A stretch of DNA of 64,000 bases from Salinicoccus roseus. Its GTDB lineage: Bacteria; Bacillota; Bacilli; Staphylococcales; Salinicoccaceae. The notes under the pieces are model-generated. The model saw only the letters and a list, made by a program, of their open reading frames with translations, had not been told where the DNA came from and did not search any database. The stretch covers positions 62,001-126,000 of the forward strand of contig NZ_RKQJ01000003.1 of assembly GCF_003814515.1 (NCBI RefSeq), given 5' to 3'. Shown in pieces: positions 56,586 through 64,000 of the stretch. Positions within the stretch are counted from its first letter, which is position 1, and every line of letters begins with the position of its first letter. A program made the position numbers and the translations under genes.

Positions 56586-57455
56586 CTATCCTGCCTGTTT
56601 GACACTGAGCACGGTGATCGTCACAAGGATGATCGCCATGCCGAGGATCTGTATGATCGCGAGCTGATCGCCGAGCAGCAGCACACCAAAGAGCGACGCC
56701 GTCACCGGCTCCACCATGGCGACCATCGAAGCCGTCGTCGGCGCCGTCCGCCGGACACCGATGACATAGATGATGAACGATACACCGGCACCCACTGCAC
56801 CAAGCAGCAGGAACCACCATATGTCCCCGGAGGTCAATACACTCAAAGCCTCACTGATATCTATGAACCATACCAGGATGAGACAGAATGCGAAGAAGGC
56901 GATGGCAAGCACCGTCTGCGGGCTGCCGATTGCGGAAGCATTCTTGAAGCCGAATATGAACAGGGCATACGACAGGCCTGCAGCGAGTCCTGCCGCTACA
57001 CCGAATATGCCGGTCGACACGGATGCCGGATCGTAGGCGCCCGTGAGCAGGACGATGCCTATGATGACCGAGGCGACACAGAGCCACTTGAACCATGTCG
57101 ACTGTTCCATCCTGAAGAGGAAAGAAATCAGCAGGACGAAGATCGGTGCCGTATACATCAGTGTCGCCGCAACAGCCACACTCGACTCCTGGATCGCGAG
57201 GAAGTAGAAGGTGAAGTTCCCTGCCACCCCGATGCCGCCGACCACCGACCAGAGGTGGAAGCGCGGTGCAGTGATCCAGTTCTGCCTAAAATGGATGACG
57301 AACCATACGAAGAAGAATATGAACCCGACCGCCCCGCGGTAGAATGAAATCACAAGGGGGTCCCATCCCTTCTCCATCAATATATCCGCAATCCCCCCGC
57401 TGATGCCCCAGAACATGGCCGCCAGCATGACGAACACGAGGCCGGTGTATTTCAT
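56586..57455 (-). CDS. EamA/DMT family transporter
   Basis: A 289-residue carrier with ten helices arranged as two EamA repeats (about residues 5-135 and 150-285). The repeat motifs AMFWGISGGIA and the final-helix VEPVTASLFGVLLLGD are typical. Members export or import amino acids and other metabolites; substrate unknown. The ATG at 57455 has AGGAGG eight bases upstream; the longer frame to 57488 is not supported. Confidence 0.88.
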   Translation of the reverse strand: MKYTGLVFVMLAAMFWGISGGIADILMEKGWDPLVISFYRGAVGFIFFFVWFVIHFRQNWITAPRFHLWSVVGGIGVAGNFTFYFLAIQESSVAVAATLMYTAPIFVLLISFLFRMEQSTWFKWLCVASVIIGIVLLTGAYDPASVSTGIFGVAAGLAAGLSYALFIFGFKNASAIGSPQTVLAIAFFAFCLILVWFIDISEALSVLTSGDIWWFLLLGAVGAGVSFIIYVIGVRRTAPTTASMVAMVEPVTASLFGVLLLGDQLAIIQILGMAIILVTITVLSVKQAG

Positions 57456-57615
57456 AATTGCGTCCTCCTGCCTTCCATTGATCACCAACCTGCAGTGTCA
57501 AATAGTCTGTGTTATCGCGTACCCGTAATTCAGCCGTTCTACACTTATGAATTGAAGGTTCGAGGATACAGGGAGGCAGCACGCAAAAAAAGGATGCGGA
57601 CGCTTATCCTTCAAA

Positions 57616-57665
57616 TGAAAACACCGCGGGACTCCTGTCAGGGAGACCCACGGTTTTCATTTTTC
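57616..57665 (-). terminator. terminator of the beta-propeller gene
   Basis: TGAAAAC..CCGCGGGACTCC pairs imperfectly with GGGAGACCCACGG..TTTTCA just after the stop codon. The minus-strand T run is moderate. Confidence 0.6.
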
Positions 57666-58966
57666 TACATGGTTTGATTGATTGAAGACACCCGCTTATG
57701 GATGAAGGCGAAAGCAAGCAGCACGACGGTGCATCCCAGGAGCCAGATCGCAATCATCATCAGCCCGATACCCATCCATGCGTTATTGAATGATGCGATG
57801 ATCGAGCCGATGAGTGTGAATGCCGCAAGTGCTGCACTGACGATGGACGGCAAATATGTCCGCCCTTCCGTATGCATATAAAGGGTGGCAAGCCCGAACA
57901 TCAGGAGATAAAGGATGGTCAGGGTCGCTGTATTGACCATCCGATCCACCACCGCTCCAGGCTGGAAGCCGCCTTCTGACTCCGGCAGGTCCATAGCGAG
58001 CGGCACCATTTCCTCTCCGTCATGGTCTGCAGTCATCAATTCGTATGATGCCGGCGCACCAGGCCAGTTCGGCTGTGCCAGAAAAGCAATCCGATCTTCG
58101 TCATGGAAGAACGCCGGTGAGGTGACGGAGGCACCATAATCCGTCACCTGCTGCGTGTCGCCACTTCCCATATCCATGAGGAAAAGTTCGTAGATGTACG
58201 TTCCGCCACCTTCCGGATTCGTCATTGTCGTATAGGCTGCCGAGCTCCCATCCGGAGAGAGGGTAACATTAAATGCCTCGCCCGGGAGTGGATCCCCCTC
58301 AAACGGCGTTTCTGCTCCGGTTTCAATATCATATGTCCGCAGCGCTGCACCCCGCATGCCGTCTATAAAATGAAGTGTACTGCCATCCTCTGATATATTG
58401 AGGCTATTCATATCCACGGCGTCCTTATCGGTCAGCTGCTCATGATCAGTACCCTCAGCACTGACCCGATGAATATCCATTCCATTCTCAGCCTTGCCTT
58501 CCTGCGCCAGCAGATCTTCTGCCGGCATGGCGATATAATAGAATGTTTCACCATCCGGCGACATGACCGCTTCAAATACATGCATGTCGGAGTCAGTCAG
58601 CTCCACCGGATCCGCACCCCGCTCAGGCAAGTAACGCAGCGTCTGGATTCGATCCTCGACGGTGGCGATGTAGAACAGTCCTTCCCCATCAGGTGTGAAC
58701 GTCGGATGACTGTGATTTTCCGCTTCAGGAGATGTGAGTTGCGTTGTGCTGCCATCCTCCAAATTCCCGACATGAATCGACTCCCTGCCCTGGTCGAAAT
58801 AGGAAAATGCCAACTGTTCATCATCCGGAGAGACGTCGATGGCTTCCCCGAGGCCCGTGTGATGGCGGGTTGGATCATTGTCACTCAACATACTGTAGGC
58901 AACCGATGCAGCGAACAGTACGGCCACTGCGCCGATCAGCACCAATAGCGTCTTTTTCCTACTGAT
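57665..58966 (-). CDS. membrane-anchored TolB/WD40-like beta-propeller protein
   Basis: A protein with an N-terminal membrane anchor, an extracytoplasmic beta-propeller (about residues 40-330, with repeated SPDG-type turns such as VSPDDEQLAF, FTPDGEGLFY and LSPDGSSAAY) and three to four C-terminal helices. The only good ribosome binding site, GGAGGGG, is followed seven bases later by ATC at 58966, and the resulting N-terminus SRKKTLLVLIGAVAVLF is a natural anchor. Canonical options are TTG at 58945 or GTG at 58942. Function unknown. With the ATC start the length is 433 residues. Confidence 0.72.
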   Translation of the reverse strand: MSRKKTLLVLIGAVAVLFAASVAYSMLSDNDPTRHHTGLGEAIDVSPDDEQLAFSYFDQGRESIHVGNLEDGSTTQLTSPEAENHSHPTFTPDGEGLFYIATVEDRIQTLRYLPERGADPVELTDSDMHVFEAVMSPDGETFYYIAMPAEDLLAQEGKAENGMDIHRVSAEGTDHEQLTDKDAVDMNSLNISEDGSTLHFIDGMRGAALRTYDIETGAETPFEGDPLPGEAFNVTLSPDGSSAAYTTMTNPEGGGTYIYELFLMDMGSGDTQQVTDYGASVTSPAFFHDEDRIAFLAQPNWPGAPASYELMTADHDGEEMVPLAMDLPESEGGFQPGAVVDRMVNTATLTILYLLMFGLATLYMHTEGRTYLPSIVSAALAAFTLIGSIIASFNNAWMGIGLMMIAIWLLGCTVVLLAFAFIHKRVSSINQTM

Positions 58967-59078
58967 AGTATCCCCTCCGTCAAATGATTGTAGTCTATCT
59001 CATAGCGGTTTCCAAAAATGAAGAAGCATCCGTGTTCATGAATATCTTCTCGCCATGATGGAATGACTATTCTAATAC

Positions 59079-60260
59079 TCATAGCCTCCGAGTCATAACC
59101 CTTTCGTAGTTCGCGGCATCGGTATCGCCCTCGGTACTGATGAACAGGACATTTGAAGTGTCATCCAGTCCGAGCCGTTGGCTTTCCTCCTGATATTCTT
59201 CTTCCGTCATCAATCGATGGAATGCACCAAACGGTGCGGCACCGGATTCACCGGAGACGATGCTTTGATCGTCACCCTCAGGTCTTCCAAGCAGCCGCAT
59301 GCCCCTGGCACTTGTCTCATCCCCGCAGCTGATGAAGGCATCGGCTGAGGCTTTCAGTATCTCCCAGCCCTGGATGCTTGGTTCGCCGCATGCGAGGCCG
59401 GCCATCATCGTGTCAAGGGCGCCCGTGACCCGCTGCGGGTCTCCGGAAGGGTTCTGGATCGAGCGATGGAAGCAATCGGCCTGGTCCGGCTCCACGACGA
59501 CGATCGTTGGACCTTCTCCACCAGTCAGGTTGAAGAGCGCCGCTGCCATAGCACCGGCGAATGAACCGACACCGGCCTGCAGGAACACATGTGTGATGCC
59601 ATGGAAATCATTCTTTCCAAGCTGTGACTGCACTTCCGTGATGATTGTCGTGTAGCCTTTCATGATCGAGAGCGGAATCTCTTCATACCCCGGCCACGCC
59701 GTATCCTGGACCAGCACCCAGCCGTTCTCCTCCGCCAGTGCGGCCACCCGTTCCACCGTGTCGTCGTAGTTCAGGTTTATGATCTCCGCTTCTGCTCCAA
59801 GCTCCCGTATCGCTTCCAGACGGGAGGCTTCCGATCCTTCCGGCATGAACACCTTCGCCTGTTGGCCGAACAACGATGCGGCCCACGCGAGCCCCTTGCC
59901 GTGGTTACCGTCCGTCGCCGTCGCAAATGTGACTGGCGGGCGGTTTTCAAGTGCAGAAAGGAGCCCATCAAAACCATCAAACTCCATCCCCTCATGATTC
60001 CTGAAGTATTCAGCCACCGCATAGATGCCGCCGAGCCCTTTGAAGGCGTTCAGTCCGAACCGCTTCGATTCGTCCTTCACATATATTTTCCCGACGCCGA
60101 TACTGTCCGCCAAATCATTCAACTGGACCAGCGGTGTCTCATCATAACCCAGTACACTCCCATGGAACATCTTCACCGCTTCCAGCCGTTCCGGGTCGAA
60201 ATGTTCAAGGAGCAGCGTGTGGCTGCCTTTCTTCTTGAAGCCATTCCATACCATCTGCAT
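59079..60260 (-). CDS. dpaL: diaminopropionate ammonia-lyase
   Basis: A PLP enzyme of fold type II that converts 2,3-diaminopropionate to pyruvate and ammonia. The PLP lysine is Lys74 in LNAFKGLGG, the phosphate-binding and substrate segment ATDGNHGKG follows, and GVGSFAGAMAAALF is the glycine loop region. Length 393 residues from the ATG at 60260, which has GGAGG seven bases upstream. It stands alone here; ygeW/ygeY-like partners seen in enterobacteria are absent, though two M20 hydrolase genes lie within 10 kb. Confidence 0.9.
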   Translation of the reverse strand: MQMVWNGFKKKGSHTLLLEHFDPERLEAVKMFHGSVLGYDETPLVQLNDLADSIGVGKIYVKDESKRFGLNAFKGLGGIYAVAEYFRNHEGMEFDGFDGLLSALENRPPVTFATATDGNHGKGLAWAASLFGQQAKVFMPEGSEASRLEAIRELGAEAEIINLNYDDTVERVAALAEENGWVLVQDTAWPGYEEIPLSIMKGYTTIITEVQSQLGKNDFHGITHVFLQAGVGSFAGAMAAALFNLTGGEGPTIVVVEPDQADCFHRSIQNPSGDPQRVTGALDTMMAGLACGEPSIQGWEILKASADAFISCGDETSARGMRLLGRPEGDDQSIVSGESGAAPFGAFHRLMTEEEYQEESQRLGLDDTSNVLFISTEGDTDAANYERVMTRRL

Positions 60261-60293
60261 ATCCATCCCTCCCCTTTTCCTCAATGATAACAG

Positions 60294-60321
60294 AAAAAAG
60301 GACCGGGTTTTCACCCGGTCC
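60294..60321 (-). terminator. terminator of the sucrose operon
   Basis: GGACCGGGT and ACCCGGTCC pair around a four-base GAAA loop, followed by TTTTTT on the minus strand. Confidence 0.92.
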
Positions 60322-60332
60322 GATCATTACCA

Positions 60333-61784
60333 TCAGTACATGTCGATCGTATTCTCTTTAAGGTTCCATACGGTCATCTCACACTGTACTGCCCCACGCG
60401 CCTTCAGTTCGATATTCCTTTCATCTACTTCAGGGAAGAAGCGGGATGAGCACACTTCCTCCCCGCCATTGACGAAGATCTCCACCGAGGAGCGGTCAAG
60501 GAATATGCGGAGGTTCGCAAGTTGTTCCAGTTGGAAGGCACGCTGCTCTCGCCCTTCTCCCGAAAACTTCCTTCTTTCGATGATGAAGCGTTGGCCATCG
60601 TAGATGACCCTCACATCATTCCTCAGAACCATCTCAAATCCATCCGTGATGTCATTCTTGAAGTCCATACTGATTTCACTGAGCGGTTCGATTCCGGCAT
60701 GAAATGAGGTCTCGGGATTAAGCATGACCGCATGACTCACCCTCTCATCCCGCAGCTTTTGAAGTTCCGGAGCAGGGTTCTGAATCACCTTATCCCCTTT
60801 CATTTCAAGCACCCGCGGAATCGTCAGCCCATGGATCCAATTTCTCCCGATGGTCGGCTGATCCTGTTCATCATCATCCGTGATGCCCATCCAGGCAAGG
60901 AGGATGCGCCTCCCCGCTTCATCAGTGAATGTCTGCGGCGCGTAGAAGTCGAACCCCCGGTCGAGCTCCGTAAAATCTCCATGGTTGTAGGTGTACATGG
61001 ATGAATCGAAGGCTCCGGTGAAGTATCCGGCCTGAAAGAGGTTATGGTACTTGTCCCCATCCGCTTCAAGCCCCTGTGGGCAGACGATGAGTATGTCCCT
61101 TCCATCCAGTTCAAACAGATCTGGACACTCCCACATGTAGCCGAAGTCGCCGAGCCCGTTGATGTTGCTGCCGGCGATCGGTCCGATGAAATCCCAGTCC
61201 ACCAGGTTTTCAGAAGCGGCGATGACAGCTTCACCATGCCCTTGTTCATTCTGTGCCCCGAGGATCATCAGCCATTGCCCATCCGTTTTCCACACTTTCG
61301 GGTCCCGGAAATGTGGGGTGTATCCGTCAGGCAGATGGAGCACAGGGCCCTTCTTCCCGAAATGGATGCCGTCCTCCGACACAGCAAGGCACTGGTAGGT
61401 CGACCGTCTGTCCTCGTCATCCTTCACATTGCCGGTGTAGAAGAGGTAAATCTTCCCGTCATGTTCGATGGCACTTCCGGAATAGCATCCATTCTTGTCA
61501 TACCACGCATCCGGCACGAGTGCCGCAGGCTCCAGTGTCCAGTTGATGAGGTCCCTTGATGTGTAATGGCCCCAGGCCTTCTTTCCATGTGTCGTTTCAA
61601 ACGGGTTCCACTGGAAGAATACGTGGTAGGTCCCATTGAACTGTATCAGACCATTCGGATCGTTCAGCAGCCCGACAGGCGGCATCAGGTGATAATCGAG
61701 CCGATAAGGATCCATCTCAAGATTCTGTACATTATCGCTGATCTCGGCATCGATATGTGTCTGGTAGTCACTTTTCTGGTCCAT
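60333..61784 (-). CDS. scrB: sucrose-6-phosphate hydrolase (GH32)
   Basis: Splits sucrose-6-phosphate made by the PTS into glucose-6-phosphate and fructose. GH32 motifs are present: LLNDPNG with nucleophile Asp42, FRDPKVW with the transition-state Asp, and MWECPDLF with the acid/base Glu. Length 483 residues, with the C-terminal beta-sandwich included. It follows scrA by 13 bases and ends at a strong terminator. Confidence 0.94.
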   Translation of the reverse strand: MDQKSDYQTHIDAEISDNVQNLEMDPYRLDYHLMPPVGLLNDPNGLIQFNGTYHVFFQWNPFETTHGKKAWGHYTSRDLINWTLEPAALVPDAWYDKNGCYSGSAIEHDGKIYLFYTGNVKDDEDRRSTYQCLAVSEDGIHFGKKGPVLHLPDGYTPHFRDPKVWKTDGQWLMILGAQNEQGHGEAVIAASENLVDWDFIGPIAGSNINGLGDFGYMWECPDLFELDGRDILIVCPQGLEADGDKYHNLFQAGYFTGAFDSSMYTYNHGDFTELDRGFDFYAPQTFTDEAGRRILLAWMGITDDDEQDQPTIGRNWIHGLTIPRVLEMKGDKVIQNPAPELQKLRDERVSHAVMLNPETSFHAGIEPLSEISMDFKNDITDGFEMVLRNDVRVIYDGQRFIIERRKFSGEGREQRAFQLEQLANLRIFLDRSSVEIFVNGGEEVCSSRFFPEVDERNIELKARGAVQCEMTVWNLKENTIDMY

Positions 61785-61797
61785 TCCAAAACTCCTT

Positions 61798-63204
61798 CTA
61801 CTCTTCAGTGATTTCTTCCGCCTTCTTATCGGAATAGCCGAACAGCCATGTCAACGTGAAGGCCACGCCGATTGCCACAACATTGACGAGGATGTACATG
61901 AAGATGTTTTCATTCAGATAGAGCAGCGTTCCCGGGATGACGGTAATCGCCATGCCAGTTCCCGCCAACCCTGAGATGGAGGCCACGAACCCGCCGGCGG
62001 CACCGCCGATGAGGCCCATGACGAACGGCCAGATGTAGCGCAGGTTCACACCGAATATGGCCGGCTCCGTAATGCCGAGGAATGCTGAAAATGACGACGG
62101 CAGCGCAAGCGCCTTGAGCTTCTTCGACTTCGTCTTCAGGCCGACGGCGAGTGTCGCGCCACCCTGGGCGGCAACGGAAGCTGTGATGATCGCATTGTAC
62201 GGGTTGACGCCAAGCTCATCGAGCAGTTGGATTTCAAGCAGGTTGAAGATATGGTGCACACCGGTGATGACGATGATCTGGTTCAGACCACCGATCAGTA
62301 TGCCGCTGATTCCGAAAGGCCAGGCGAGTACGGAGAGCGTCACATCCAGGATGACCCCTTCCAGCGCGTGGAAGATCGGACCGATCAGGAAGAGCGCCAG
62401 CGTGATCATGATGAGCAGCGTCAGGAACGGCGTGACTATCAGGTCCAGCGACTCCGGTGTCCTGTTCCGTATGAAGCGCTCCACTTTGGCCCCGATGATG
62501 CCGGCGATGAAGGCCGGCAGTACGGATGCCTGATAGCCGACGACGGGAATGAAACCGGCGAACATGATCGGCTCGACACCGCCGCCTGCAACATCCCATG
62601 CATTTGGCAGGGATGGACTGACGAGCATCAGACCAAGCACAAGTCCGATGATCGGCGTCCCGCCGAACACGCGGAATGTGGACCATGCCACAAGTGCCGG
62701 CAGGAAGATGAAGGCGGTATCCGTCAGTATTTCAGTAAACAGGATGAAGTTGTCCGAGATGTCATCGGCCGTCATGCCGAACAGGGCGAGTATCTCCTCC
62801 TGCAGGACGAGTCCGCGCAGACCCATGAAAAGACCGGTGGCAACGAGGATCGGGATGATCGGTACGAAGACATCACCGAATGCACGGATGGCCCGCTGGA
62901 CGACATTACCCTTCTTGGCCCCCTCCTTCTTCGCTTCCGACTTCGTGGTGCCTTCGAAACCGGATTTGACCATCTCATCATGGATCCGGTTGACCGTGCC
63001 GGTCCCAAGGATGACCTGGTACTGCCCGGAATTGTAGAAGGCCCCTTTCACCTTGTCGATGTTCTCGACCGCCTCCTGGTCGATCTTGGTTCTGTCTTCT
63101 ATGATCAGTCGCAGTCGTGTAGCGCAATGGGCGACGGAAGAGATGTTCTCCTCTCCGCCTACAGCTTCAATGATCTCTTTGGCGATTCTGCTGTTATCCG
63201 ACAT
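61798..63204 (-). CDS. scrA: PTS sucrose-specific EIIBC component
   Basis: A 468-residue permease with EIIB first (residues 1-90, phosphorylated Cys27 in AHCATRLRL), then EIIC with about ten helices. The GITEPAIFGVNLRY segment is typical of sucrose and trehalose permeases. Sucrose is favoured because scrB follows directly. EIIA is not fused and must be supplied by another PTS protein. ATG follows AAGGAG. Expression is probably repressed by the LacI-type gene upstream. Confidence 0.9.
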   Translation of the reverse strand: MSDNSRIAKEIIEAVGGEENISSVAHCATRLRLIIEDRTKIDQEAVENIDKVKGAFYNSGQYQVILGTGTVNRIHDEMVKSGFEGTTKSEAKKEGAKKGNVVQRAIRAFGDVFVPIIPILVATGLFMGLRGLVLQEEILALFGMTADDISDNFILFTEILTDTAFIFLPALVAWSTFRVFGGTPIIGLVLGLMLVSPSLPNAWDVAGGGVEPIMFAGFIPVVGYQASVLPAFIAGIIGAKVERFIRNRTPESLDLIVTPFLTLLIMITLALFLIGPIFHALEGVILDVTLSVLAWPFGISGILIGGLNQIIVITGVHHIFNLLEIQLLDELGVNPYNAIITASVAAQGGATLAVGLKTKSKKLKALALPSSFSAFLGITEPAIFGVNLRYIWPFVMGLIGGAAGGFVASISGLAGTGMAITVIPGTLLYLNENIFMYILVNVVAIGVAFTLTWLFGYSDKKAEEITEE

Positions 63205-63224
63205 TTCAACACTCCTTTTTCTGA

Positions 63225-63253
63225 ATTATATGAATTAGGGAATCGATTCCACA
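63225..63253 (-). promoter_or_regulatory. scrA promoter with palindromic operator
   Basis: TATAAT (63230-63225) lies 17 bases from TGTGGA (63253-63248) on the minus strand. GGAATCGATTCC (63239-63250), a perfect palindrome with the central CG typical of LacI-family operators, spans the spacer and -35 edge. Confidence 0.75.
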
Positions 63254-63300
63254 TCTGCGGAAGAAAAAATGAAAGGCGCATGATTCCGCTTTCATTCTTA

Positions 63301-64000
63301 CTATATACTATCGCGCTCAACCAACTTAAAGTCAAGTACTTTTTTATTCGGAATTTCCTTTTTCCCCTGCAGCAGCTGCATCATCGTGCGCGCTGCAACA
63401 CTGCCCGCCTGCTCATATTCGTATTCGATCGTCGTCAGGGCGGGTTCGATGAAGCGTGACGTTTCGGAAGCGCCGATGCCGACGACCGCGATATCCCCGG
63501 GGATATCGTAACCTTGGCGCCTGATGCATCTCCACGCCCCGAGCCCCATCCGGTCGGTTGCGGCAAACACCGCATCCACCTTTCCAGGCCCTTCCAGCAT
63601 CCGTGCCATCGCTTCATATCCGGAGTCTATGGAAAAGTCCCCGGTCTCCACCCAAGTATCTTCCACTTCAATGCCGTGCTTTGCCATCTCTTCCAGATAT
63701 CCTGCCTTCCTCTGCATACCGACTGAATGGTCTGCTTCGTCCACACCGATGTAGCCGATCGACCGTCGTCCCTTTTCGATCAGCAGTTCCGTCATCCGGC
63801 GCGCTGCCGCATGATCATCGAAGATGACGGACGGCACACCTGTCATCTCCTGGCCGACTACGACCACGGGCACTTTGGACGCCTTGATTTCATCCACCAG
63901 TGTCTGATCCACATTCGTCGCGATGAGGATGATGCCATCCACCTGCCGGTTCTGCAGCAGGCGCAGATGTTCGATCTCCTTCTGCTGGTCGAGATCCGTC
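63301..64000 (-). CDS. scrR: LacI-family regulator, sucrose repressor (N-terminus cut by the edge)
   Basis: The C-terminal 232 or so codons of a LacI/GalR regulator; the frame stays open to the right edge, so the DNA-binding domain lies outside the window. Visible parts are the periplasmic-binding fold with QVDGIILIATN, KVPVVVVGQEM, VIFDDHAAARRMTELL, TDRMGLGAW and the final TTIEYEYEQAGSVAARTM. Its position upstream of scrA, with a palindromic operator between them, makes a sucrose repressor likely. Confidence 0.87.
   Translation of the reverse strand, partial: TDLDQQKEIEHLRLLQNRQVDGIILIATNVDQTLVDEIKASKVPVVVVGQEMTGVPSVIFDDHAAARRMTELLIEKGRRSIGYIGVDEADHSVGMQRKAGYLEEMAKHGIEVEDTWVETGDFSIDSGYEAMARMLEGPGKVDAVFAATDRMGLGAWRCIRRQGYDIPGDIAVVGIGASETSRFIEPALTTIEYEYEQAGSVAARTMMQLLQGKKEIPNKKVLDFKLVERDSI

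Noticed and set aside
62227-63459. A 410-codon plus-strand open frame opposite scrA
   Set aside because: The translation is rich in Asp, Arg and His in a pattern typical of antisense to membrane proteins, and it spans the scrA promoter and two minus-strand genes.

Overview
The window looks like chromosome of a halophilic or halotolerant member of the Staphylococcaceae, most likely Salinicoccus or a close relative. The reasons are the pcrB-pcrA-ligA-camS block, the UPF0316/NETI pair beside purB, the nadE-pncB-ppaC neighbourhood, typical Firmicutes ribosome binding sites and terminators, a visibly GC-rich coding sequence unusual for Staphylococcus itself, acidic proteins and a BCCT osmolyte transporter. 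This placement is inference; no rRNA gene is present to confirm it. No tRNA, rRNA, CRISPR array or complete transposon was seen.

Layout. Bases 1-10450 run leftward: camS (cut by the edge), ligA, pcrA, pcrB, a VanY-like lipoprotein carboxypeptidase, purB behind a double PurBox, a UPF0316/NETI pair, and nadE-pncB. Bases 10549-13578 run rightward: an MFS carrier, a nicotinamidase, Mn-dependent pyrophosphatase and a small acetyltransferase. With nadE-pncB they give most of a nicotinamide-to-NAD salvage route. Bases 13700-20995 are a mixed stretch: 6-phosphogluconolactonase, a YolD protein under a textbook SOS promoter, a FolD-like protein lacking catalytic residues, rpmG, a Zur-controlled zinc-binding lipoprotein, a candidate small RNA, YjbQ, a DUF2188 protein, an opine-dehydrogenase-like enzyme and a NUDIX hydrolase.

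Bases 21133-22428 hold the best candidate for an undescribed system. A 59-residue exported peptide gene is divergent from an HTH/TPR regulator of the RRNPP type, with a repeated GTGAATRTT motif placed just upstream of the peptide promoter. This architecture resembles a peptide quorum-sensing cassette.

Bases 22426-35800 are mostly metabolic: an iron alcohol dehydrogenase with an I9-like lipoprotein, divergent nagE/nagA with a cre-like site, a BCCT transporter, a CcpA-type aldehyde dehydrogenase/DUF779 pair, an AT-rich phosphoesterase next to an IS-like inverted repeat, a thiamine-binding protein, AlkA, an M23 peptidase and an iron-siderophore lipoprotein. Bases 35900-40900 hold a PH-domain protein, VanZ, an ABC exporter and a NatAB-like pair.

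Bases 40934-54100 are dominated by amino-acid and peptide scavenging. They encode MsrA, NagB, pyroglutamyl peptidase, an oligopeptide-binding lipoprotein, and then a seven-gene operon pxpB-pxpC-accB-accC-pxpA-Nramp-like-DUF1445 for 5-oxoproline, flanked by two M20 hydrolases. Together these could release, import and open pyroglutamate. Bases 54268-64000 hold a short UvrA paralogue, an EamA carrier, a beta-propeller membrane protein with an apparent ATC start, diaminopropionate ammonia-lyase, and a sucrose operon (scrB, scrA, scrR cut by the edge).
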